A DNA stretch of 64,000 nt from Myroides sp. 1354 (GTDB taxonomy: Bacteria; Bacteroidota; Bacteroidia; Flavobacteriales; Flavobacteriaceae): assembly GCF_030324495.1 (NCBI RefSeq), contig NZ_JACAGN010000013.1, forward strand, positions 1 through 64,000, read 5' to 3'. Position 1 is the first letter of the stretch; the number at the start of each line of letters is the position of its first letter. Below, one piece after another: positions 58,201-64,000 of this stretch. The notes below the pieces were generated by a model. That model saw only the letters and a program-made list of their open reading frames with translations. It made no database searches and was not told the origin of the DNA. Made by a program: the position numbers and the translations under genes.

Positions 58201-58789
58201 TATCCACAAACAAGAGTTTGAGGTATTTTCAGAAGATGGTACAAAAAGTACGAAGTACTATGTTTACCTCGATAAGCGCTTTCCTACGAAAAACATTGTT
58301 TATCAGAAATACGAAAACGTATTATTAGTAAATAACAATTCCAATACAAATGGAGGATATAAATTCATCAAATATGAATGGTATAAAAACAATAAATTAA
58401 TTGGCACACAGCAAGCTTATTCTGCTGGGTATGAATACGGTATGAAATTAGATCCATCCTCAATCTATCATGCGGTATTAACCTTGGCAAACGGGACTAA
58501 AGTCACCACATGTCCAATTGAAATCATTTTAAATAAAAAACAAAAATTAACCGTTCATCCAAATCCTGTATCGAAAAATCAAACATTACAAGTGCATTTT
58601 GACGATGAGATAACCTATGACAATAGCTATACCATTTACAATGTAATTGGTCAACTGATCCATCAGGGTGTATTTACTGAAGAGAAAAAAGAAATAAATC
58701 TTCCCGATACTATTGCTTCTGGATCTTATTTCTTAATATTGAAATCAGAAGGCAAACACCAATCCGTTCAGTTCATTGTAAAAGAATAA
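55241..58789 (+). CDS. T9SS-secreted multidomain surface protein (MBG repeats)
   Basis: 1182 residues, related to the C-terminal half of the 2541-residue protein. Signal peptide, Ig-like repeats (about 60-355), five MBG repeats (about 358-765; opening PAxLxIxxxxxTKVYGxxDP), a YDG-like and an Ig-like module, then the shared conserved region before the type A sorting domain (about 1101-1182; LTVHPNPV..., YNVIGQ, GSYFLILKSEGKH). It lacks the Fn3 modules of the larger protein. Predicted to be secreted by the type IX system. Adhesin is inferred. Downstream is the right barrel copy. Confidence 0.87.
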   Translation: MNIKPLLTGLLFVCCSLLVFPFNKASYFFYHQTFELPSIQTTTPSFDLNEVTVENPMFCGPTTVTAIRLRSNCSGQPKWYASPTSTTEISTINQSGTYYVEFINGDCKVERHAIEIVILTPIPPSTNERQTVCQASTLSSIPIATEIGYVPRWYSTATSTTPLAANTLVVSGTTYYTSSYHLITGCESTRIPITVTTINTAAPTAEAEQYFCSGSRSTISDLEVTGSSIKWYNTPQDNTPLATSTLLLNNKTYYASQTVQNCESTTRTAVTVRLESIPIPNVDSNLISFTYGDSSTPFNIGIEANNVLVWYTSHTGGQGTTTTPIIPTNAVQTFSYWVSQRSPNGCESERLALKVQVKPAKLTIIPDALTKVYGEADPVLTYTITGFINPEDIVPLRGSLYRLPGENVGLYDITLGSLTPVPNYIFDLVPTKFSITPAPLIITVDAQTKIYGDREPQYSYTAEGFKFSDTISSLTGNITRELGEDVGIYRFLQGSLRNSNYTIIFIDNTLTIVRSDLYIKLNAANVFYGINAKNYGFDDPPFSYQVNGLKNGDTSAIITGQLLRDPGENVGFYAIHQNDLTVNSNNYIVHFITTNFEIAPAQLDLYPTPGQWKTYGQPFPIITYDSIVGFKFDDTIDLIREVVLGTIGGEDVGFYYYRVVSFSMSSPNYSLNIIGDQFEIKPAPLAIIANPNHYKYYGSADPILSFIGVGLQFNDTNFQATRGRLGREEGEDLGFYPITIGTLIGGPNYYLTDFTSADFEIRKAEFEGIEDIQFLPRTFVYDGTIKSLAVTGSIPPNAVITYINNDQTEVGVYTVKAIINFGPNYEILELEAELTIVKASQTIDFEELDIIYIEDTPSLQLNATASSGLPVRYEITYSSTSNIITMTETGLITPLRVGTVKITAYQDGNENYQPATPVTRTLIIKSNATDVLDLLVDGVSYGRIQKETYILLDCDPNKNTVSLEVLVNEGMTVKPSNHVLVDVSKYGIHKQEFEVFSEDGTKSTKYYVYLDKRFPTKNIVYQKYENVLLVNNNSNTNGGYKFIKYEWYKNNKLIGTQQAYSAGYEYGMKLDPSSIYHAVLTLANGTKVTTCPIEIILNKKQKLTVHPNPVSKNQTLQVHFDDEITYDNSYTIYNVIGQLIHQGVFTEEKKEINLPDTIASGSYFLILKSEGKHQSVQFIVKE

Positions 58790-58810
58790 TAAAAAACAAC
58801 TTCAATAATG

Positions 58811-58845
58811 GTCAGGCGGTAGTACCGCTACCGTCTGATTTTTTT
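58811..58845 (+). terminator. Intercistronic terminator-like hairpin, right copy
   Basis: TCAGGCGGTAG-taccg-CTACCGTCTGA then T7 (58839-58845), 22 nt after the large gene's stop and 13 nt before the barrel ATG. Also the left border of the inverted repeat's right copy. Confidence 0.78.
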
Positions 58846-58857
58846 AAAACGAATTTT

Positions 58858-59724
58858 ATGAGAAAAGTTATATATGCATTAAGTCTGTTTGGACTGTGTT
58901 TCATTACTCAAAAGGCAACCGCTCAGTTCAGTCCTTATTACTATAATAAACACGAAGTAGGTGTTAGTGTTCAAGGAGGGTATTTGGGGCTCCAAAATAG
59001 CATGCCTTACGGTATGAAATCTGATGGAGGAACGTCGCTTGGGGTTGGACTTCATTATGATTACCATTTATCACGCAAATTTAGCGTTGGAATTGGGGGT
59101 GTTTATACCATGAGTAACGCCAAATATCAAGCGAGTCGCTTAGAAGGAAGTACCCCTGCAACGGATTGGGAAGGAGAGAAATTTATCTTCAAATACAGAG
59201 CTAGTTCAGCCAATGAGAAAGTAATGTTGAATCAAGTGAATATTCCGCTTACAGTGGCTTATACGATGGACAATAATCTGTATTTCAGAACGGGGGTTCA
59301 ATTCGGTTTAAGTATGACAAGCGAAGTCGAAACAACATTTAACCAACTGGAGACAGAAGGTTATTTCCCTCAATATGAAGTAACCTTGCCCTTTCCTGAA
59401 TATAGTGCATTCGGTTCTTTTGGAACGCAAAAAGAAAAAAGAGATATTGATGTCAATACAAGAATCGCTTGGGTAGGAGAAGTAGGATACAAGTATGAAT
59501 TAGCCGAAAGACAAAATTTGTACTTCGGATTGTACTTTGATTTGGGATTAAATGATATCAAAAAGTCGGATAAGGCTGCAAATACGGCATCTTTAGTTTG
59601 GTACAAACCCATACCTGAAGAAAGTAGAGCAGAAGTAGTAAAGAATGCAGCTTACCACAATGAAGCGTACAAATTAAAATCCTACGCTATCGGTATTAAA
59701 GTAAAATATGGTTTTGGTCTATAA
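58858..59724 (+). CDS. Outer-membrane beta-barrel protein, right copy
   Basis: 288 residues, equal to the left copy except at about residues 92 (A) and 117 (A). Signal peptide and eight- to ten-strand barrel as in the left copy. It follows the 1182-residue T9SS protein at 68 nt, behind the intercistronic hairpin. Two gene units share this pairing, which points to a working relationship between a secreted MBG protein and the barrel. 14 of 16 base differences are silent. Confidence 0.87.
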   Translation: MRKVIYALSLFGLCFITQKATAQFSPYYYNKHEVGVSVQGGYLGLQNSMPYGMKSDGGTSLGVGLHYDYHLSRKFSVGIGGVYTMSNAKYQASRLEGSTPATDWEGEKFIFKYRASSANEKVMLNQVNIPLTVAYTMDNNLYFRTGVQFGLSMTSEVETTFNQLETEGYFPQYEVTLPFPEYSAFGSFGTQKEKRDIDVNTRIAWVGEVGYKYELAERQNLYFGLYFDLGLNDIKKSDKAANTASLVWYKPIPEESRAEVVKNAAYHNEAYKLKSYAIGIKVKYGFGL

Positions 59725-59789
59725 AATAACCAAAGTGTTGATTTAATATCAAAATGCACTTCGTCTGAGGTGTAAAGCATCAAATTATT

Positions 59790-59824
59790 AAAAAAAGGGG
59801 ACCTAAATAGTCCCCTTTTTTACT
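59790..59824. terminator. Bidirectional terminator
   Basis: Hairpin AAAAAGGGGAC-ctaaata-GTCCCCTTTTT between the convergent barrel and ABC/M1 genes. Confidence 0.87.
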
Positions 59825-62800
59825 TTAAATTACTTTTCTATTATCATACGAACGCGTATCAATCAATTTATAGTAAGGATCAATTCCCACTTCTGTTGGT
59901 TTCTCATCTACAATAATCGTAAACTCATTCTCAATTTGCGTTACTTTTACTTTTTGTAAATACAATGTCTTTTCTTTGCTTTTGCCTTCTTTATCCTTGG
60001 TAAAAATTCCAATTTCAACATAATCCGCCAAAGGCAATGATTCTATTTTCAGCTTTTTATCCCCTGTAAATACAAGTGGCGTTTGTCCTTGCTCTGCATA
60101 TAGTTTCTCTCCCTTATCTCCCGCTCTATATTTGCTCACATAAGCTTTGATCTTTACCTCATACTTACCGTTATCTAACGGCTTCACTTCTACTTTATCT
60201 ACATAATTATCATATAGTGTAATGGTTTCAAACATATCTTTCACCATATAGCGCAAAGAATCAGGAGTAGCTTGTTTAATGTCATTCACCAATTCAGCAG
60301 AAATCGTATAAGGAGCTTCTTGAAAGGCAACTTTTTTTACATACTCCTTTAATACTCCATTCAAAACAACATCTCCTAAATAATCACTCATGGTATAGAA
60401 AACCAACGATCCTTTATTGTAATGGATGTACTGTTGATTTTCATTATACATTAATGGCTTTTCTTTTTTATCTTCATGAGCACGTCCCCCTAAATAGCCA
60501 TCCAAGGCTTCTTTTAGAAAACGTTGCATTTGTCCTTTGCCATATTCTTTTTCTAAAACCTTTAATGAACTATATTCAGACAAACTTTCAGATAACATAG
60601 TCGCTCCTTGTACGTTTGCACCAATCACCTGATGGGCCCACCATTGATGCGCTACTTCGTGCGCCGTTACTGAAAAAGGATAATCTACTGCATCTTCGTC
60701 CGTATCATCTACCTTCGCTACAAATCCAATGGTTTCTGAAAACGGAATGGTATTGGCAAACGACTGAGCAAAAGTTCCCATTGTTAAAGGAAATTCAATA
60801 ATACGCACTTGTTTGTGTTGGTATGGACTAAAGGCCTTAGAATAATAATCTAGGGATTTTTTTACACCAGCCATCATGCGATCCAAGTTATACTCATGCC
60901 CTTTATGATAATAAATTTCAATATTAACATCGTTCCATTTATCGCGTTTTACTTCATAACGAGCGGAATTGTAAGCATAAAAATTCAACATTTTTTGATC
61001 CATTTTATAATGGAAGTAGCGGCGATTTCCTTCTGTCCACTCTTTTTGTAAATACCCTGGTGCAATCGCAATTTGATCTACTGAGGTACTCACCGTAGTG
61101 TCAAAGTGAATCCAATCCGCATCACTGCTAATATAAGTATTCTGTAAAGCGCGTTTATCCGTTTGTTCCGCCATGCGTTCTTTAGGTGCTAATCCGTATT
61201 TTTTGCGGATTTCATCATCCGTTAATTCACTTCGACTACTATAACCTAAAGAAGGAAAATAACTATTATTCAAAAATGTTCCGTTATTTAAAACAGGAGA
61301 TTCCGAACGAATAAAACTATTGGGTTTATTCTCCACTACAAATTCCATTGTTCGCGTTTCACCAGTTTGCATCGGTTGATCAAAACGATAAAAGCTAAAA
61401 CCTTGAATACTATCCGTAGACAGTAGCGTTGCTCCATCCACCACAATCTTATTATTCAAATCTTGATAAAAAGCAACCAATAAAGTATCAATAGCTTGAT
61501 TCGATTTATTTTCAATCACATAAGTTCCTCTGGCTTGAAAATCATTTCTTTCAGGATACAAATCAAGGTCAACCTTTACATCTACAATGCGAGGTTGTGC
61601 CATCCACTCATACTTTTTGTATTTTTTTTCATACTCTACTTGCAACAACTCTGTTTCTTTAGATGAGCGAAACACGTGTAAAACTGTATTTTCGTAGTAT
61701 AAGTAAGCTCCTAAACTCACAAAAGCAACGAAGAAAAGTACTGTTGGTACGACAACTACAGCCTTTGATCGTTTCTTCGCATCGTAAAAACGTTCTTTCA
61801 ATCCACTAAATACACCTCTTCTCCAAAACAATAAAGTCAAGCCACTCAATCCTGCCACAAACAAACTCCAATACAATACATACGTAATAAACTTACCAAA
61901 ATCTGCACTTGAACCGAAGCCATTCATATCTGAATACGAAGGAGTTGGTATAGAGTTAAAAAAGAAAATAGGTTGTTCAATTCCAATTTTACTAATAGCT
62001 GGCCATCCCATTTGAAGCACAAGTAAAACGAAGAATCCAACAATATAATTTTTAAAGAACGTTTGAACAGCAATCGCCATCAACGCCCAAATAATAAATT
62101 CAATCCAATCAAATCCGATTAAGCTTTGTAAGTACAAACCTATTTCGAACTGATAAAATCCATTATAGGCTTGAATTCCCATACTTGTCACCATAATAAC
62201 CAAAAGCAACAACAATTGCAATCCGATTAGGGCGAAAAATTTAGATACAAACAACACCCAATTCGGAACAGCTGTTGAATCTACGAGTAAATGCATACGC
62301 GTATTTTCTCCACGGTGCACCAATAATCCAGCCCCTAAAAAAGTAATCATCAAGATAAAGAAATGGAAAGTGGCCCCGGGAATCATCAACATTTGTCTAG
62401 TCAATGGATAAGTTGCAGTCCCATACATCGTCATGGCAAAACTGGCGACTAAGATCATAAACAATAACCCAACGCCAATTAAGATTAAGAATACGCGGTT
62501 ACGAGCTAAGAACTTAAAATCAACCTTTGCAAAGGCAAATACATTGCTCCAATTTGTTTTTAAGGAATAATCATAGTGAACCTTAGGTAATTCAATTTTG
62601 AAAATTCCACCAAAATTATTTTTCACTACTCGATCTCCTTTGATCTGTTTCTTCCATGAGAAAGTAGCAGGCTGTTGTGAGAACTTAAATACTTTACCCA
62701 AAATACCAAGTGATAATAAACTAATACCCAACCAAATTAATCGGTTTAAAATATAGTATTTCTCTAGTGGTAAATTATTGGCATTCAATTCATCTACACT

Positions 62801-63481
62801 CCAATAACGGGTATAATAACTTAGCGCCTGTCCTCCATAAGGATCCAACAAAGCACCTAATTCTCTATAATTCACATCTGCAGCAATACTATTAATCATG
62901 CCCTGCAGAATCATAATGATGATGATTGTGATAAATCCGCTGTAAATACTACGCGTTAACGTTACTACAGCAAAAACAATCACTCCAATAAACAACATAT
63001 TGGGAATTAAATTAATCAGATACACTTGTACATAGTTCCACAACACATTGGGACCCAATAATTCTGGTGTTGCCCAAGGAACAAGTGTTGCTAAAAATGC
63101 CCCTATTCCCATCATGATACTGATTAAAAGAGTAACTAAAAAGGAGCTACTAAATTTACCCAATAGATATTGCCATTTGGAAAAAGGATACGAATATAAA
63201 ATATGATGCACCTCGTATTTGTAATCCCTGTAGATTGCCATTCCGATAATAGAAGGGAACAAGAAATACAACAACATATTGAATGAATCCAACATCACAT
63301 TTAGCAAATAAGCAGAGTTCATGTGCAACAAAGAAGTTGATGTACTTTTCACAGCGTCAAAAACACCAATGGTTGACATCATGGACAAGAAGCTTATCAC
63401 AAAAAAAATCGCTAGATATAAGTAAAACACCCAGCTCTTAAACCAACGTTTAAGTTCAAAAGAAAAAACTGTTTTAAACAT
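59825..63481 (-). CDS. ABC transporter permease fused to M1 aminopeptidase
   Basis: 1218 residues. The N-terminal half (about 1-600) has about 12 membrane helices in two blocks (ABC-2-type), opening KTVFSFELKRWFKSWVFYLY. The C-terminal half is a periplasmic gluzincin aminopeptidase: HEVAHQWWAH at about 940 with HExxH plus a downstream Glu in MLSESLSEYSSLKVLE, so it has the full zinc triad. The matching ATPase lies just upstream on minus (gap 3 nt). Function (peptide processing coupled to transport) is inferred; I know of this fusion in Bacteroidetes but not its substrate. Confidence 0.87.
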   Translation of the reverse strand: MFKTVFSFELKRWFKSWVFYLYLAIFFVISFLSMMSTIGVFDAVKSTSTSLLHMNSAYLLNVMLDSFNMLLYFLFPSIIGMAIYRDYKYEVHHILYSYPFSKWQYLLGKFSSSFLVTLLISIMMGIGAFLATLVPWATPELLGPNVLWNYVQVYLINLIPNMLFIGVIVFAVVTLTRSIYSGFITIIIIMILQGMINSIAADVNYRELGALLDPYGGQALSYYTRYWSVDELNANNLPLEKYYILNRLIWLGISLLSLGILGKVFKFSQQPATFSWKKQIKGDRVVKNNFGGIFKIELPKVHYDYSLKTNWSNVFAFAKVDFKFLARNRVFLILIGVGLLFMILVASFAMTMYGTATYPLTRQMLMIPGATFHFFILMITFLGAGLLVHRGENTRMHLLVDSTAVPNWVLFVSKFFALIGLQLLLLLVIMVTSMGIQAYNGFYQFEIGLYLQSLIGFDWIEFIIWALMAIAVQTFFKNYIVGFFVLLVLQMGWPAISKIGIEQPIFFFNSIPTPSYSDMNGFGSSADFGKFITYVLYWSLFVAGLSGLTLLFWRRGVFSGLKERFYDAKKRSKAVVVVPTVLFFVAFVSLGAYLYYENTVLHVFRSSKETELLQVEYEKKYKKYEWMAQPRIVDVKVDLDLYPERNDFQARGTYVIENKSNQAIDTLLVAFYQDLNNKIVVDGATLLSTDSIQGFSFYRFDQPMQTGETRTMEFVVENKPNSFIRSESPVLNNGTFLNNSYFPSLGYSSRSELTDDEIRKKYGLAPKERMAEQTDKRALQNTYISSDADWIHFDTTVSTSVDQIAIAPGYLQKEWTEGNRRYFHYKMDQKMLNFYAYNSARYEVKRDKWNDVNIEIYYHKGHEYNLDRMMAGVKKSLDYYSKAFSPYQHKQVRIIEFPLTMGTFAQSFANTIPFSETIGFVAKVDDTDEDAVDYPFSVTAHEVAHQWWAHQVIGANVQGATMLSESLSEYSSLKVLEKEYGKGQMQRFLKEALDGYLGGRAHEDKKEKPLMYNENQQYIHYNKGSLVFYTMSDYLGDVVLNGVLKEYVKKVAFQEAPYTISAELVNDIKQATPDSLRYMVKDMFETITLYDNYVDKVEVKPLDNGKYEVKIKAYVSKYRAGDKGEKLYAEQGQTPLVFTGDKKLKIESLPLADYVEIGIFTKDKEGKSKEKTLYLQKVKVTQIENEFTIIVDEKPTEVGIDPYYKLIDTRSYDNRKVI

Positions 63482-63484
63482 CCC

Positions 63485-64000
63485 TTAATCGTTTTTTAGT
63501 GCCACAAAATAAACATCTTCCAAGGTTGGCTTTACCAATTCAAAACCGTCATTCACTAGAGAATCCTCTGCATATACACGAATTTTCAAACGATTTTCTT
63601 GGTTGTATTTTCCTGAAAGTATGTTCAATTGATTGTATTGATCGATCTCTTCTCTGTTGATTTCCTTTAACCAAATACGTCCCGTTAATTTTTGTTCGGC
63701 TTCTTTAGGCGTGCTTCGCTCCAATAGATGTCCTCCATTCAGAATAGCCATTTCGTGACACAATTCATTCACATCATCCACAATATGCGTGGAGAATATT
63801 ACAATATTATTGGTTCCTATTTCTCTCAAAACATTTAAGAAGCGATGGCGTTCTGCGGGATCCAATCCAGCGGTAGGTTCATCTACAATAATTAATTTAG
63901 GATCATTCAACAACAATTGAGCAATACCAAAGCGTTGTTTCATTCCTCCTGAATATCCACTTACACTTTTGCGTCTTACTTCATATAAATTGGTTACTTC
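63485..64000 (-). CDS. ABC transporter ATP-binding protein (5' end beyond window)
   Basis: The reading frame stays open to the window end: 172 codons, ending at the stop near 63485. The visible part holds the ABC signature SGGMKQR, Walker B LIIVDEPTAGLDP and the H-loop STHIVDD. The N-terminal Walker A lies past 64000. The C-terminal extension (about residues 95-172 of the visible part) is typical of ATPases of ABC-2 type exporters. It sits 3 nt before the permease-peptidase fusion and is surely its partner. Confidence 0.88.
   Translation of the reverse strand, partial: EVTNLYEVRRKSVSGYSGGMKQRFGIAQLLLNDPKLIIVDEPTAGLDPAERHRFLNVLREIGTNNIVIFSTHIVDDVNELCHEMAILNGGHLLERSTPKEAEQKLTGRIWLKEINREEIDQYNQLNILSGKYNQENRLKIRVYAEDSLVNDGFELVKPTLEDVYFVALKND

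Larger units (their letters stand above)
58811..59725 (+). repeat. Inverted repeat, right copy (barrel gene plus leader hairpin)
   Basis: About 98% identical to the left copy (16 differences in the 867-nt gene, all within the first about 560 nt). Borders are sharp: the sequence differs outside. Confidence 0.93.

Overview
The window is a low-GC chromosome segment from a member of the Flavobacteriaceae. The evidence is a Bacteroidetes-type -7 promoter element (TAnnTTTG) in front of many genes, proteins with type IX secretion C-terminal sorting domains, a flavobacterial L19 leader, DUF2911 and DUF3276 genes, and a monomeric isocitrate dehydrogenase. A Myroides-like genus is my guess, not something the sequence proves. 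No insertion sequence, prophage, CRISPR array or rRNA gene was found.

Layout. 0-7.8 kb: a truncated tRNA-Thr, manA, a 6-pyruvoyl-tetrahydropterin synthase homologue, idi, recQ, then kdsD-tatC-lptB. 7.9-11.1 kb: a Wza/Wzc-type polysaccharide export pair. 11.4-25.3 kb: central metabolism and housekeeping genes (icd, purB, dsbD-tilS, a PASTA protein with rluD, ddl-coaD, pyrE). 25.5-27.8 kb: an rtcB-prfH RNA repair and ribosome rescue operon behind a leader that encodes a 26-residue peptide. 27.8-33.9 kb: clpS, prmA, a phosphate-selective-type porin, and lysC-lysA behind a lysine-rich leader peptide and terminator. 34-39.6 kb: an ABC exporter, a DUF3276 protein, a fluoride riboswitch with a CLC-F type antiporter, and a GltB-like flavoprotein. 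39.9-59.7 kb: two large secreted MBG-repeat proteins, each followed by a nearly identical outer-membrane barrel gene. The two barrel genes form a 0.9-kb inverted repeat that flanks about 18 kb, including a membrane TPR-HTH regulator, trmD and rplS. 59.8-64 kb: an ABC permease fused to an M1 aminopeptidase, plus its ATPase, which is cut by the window end.

The most interesting signal is the rtcB-prfH leader. Its segments can pair as 1:2, 2:3 and 3:4, so transcription of an RNA-repair operon may be switched on when ribosomes stall early on the leader peptide. The lysC leader has a similar layout with four Lys codons. The inverted barrel pair shows a patchy identity pattern that suggests gene conversion or inversion. 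Many of the longest possible ORF starts lie upstream of a promoter or inside a riboswitch or another gene, so the starts given here were shortened where the sequence supports it.
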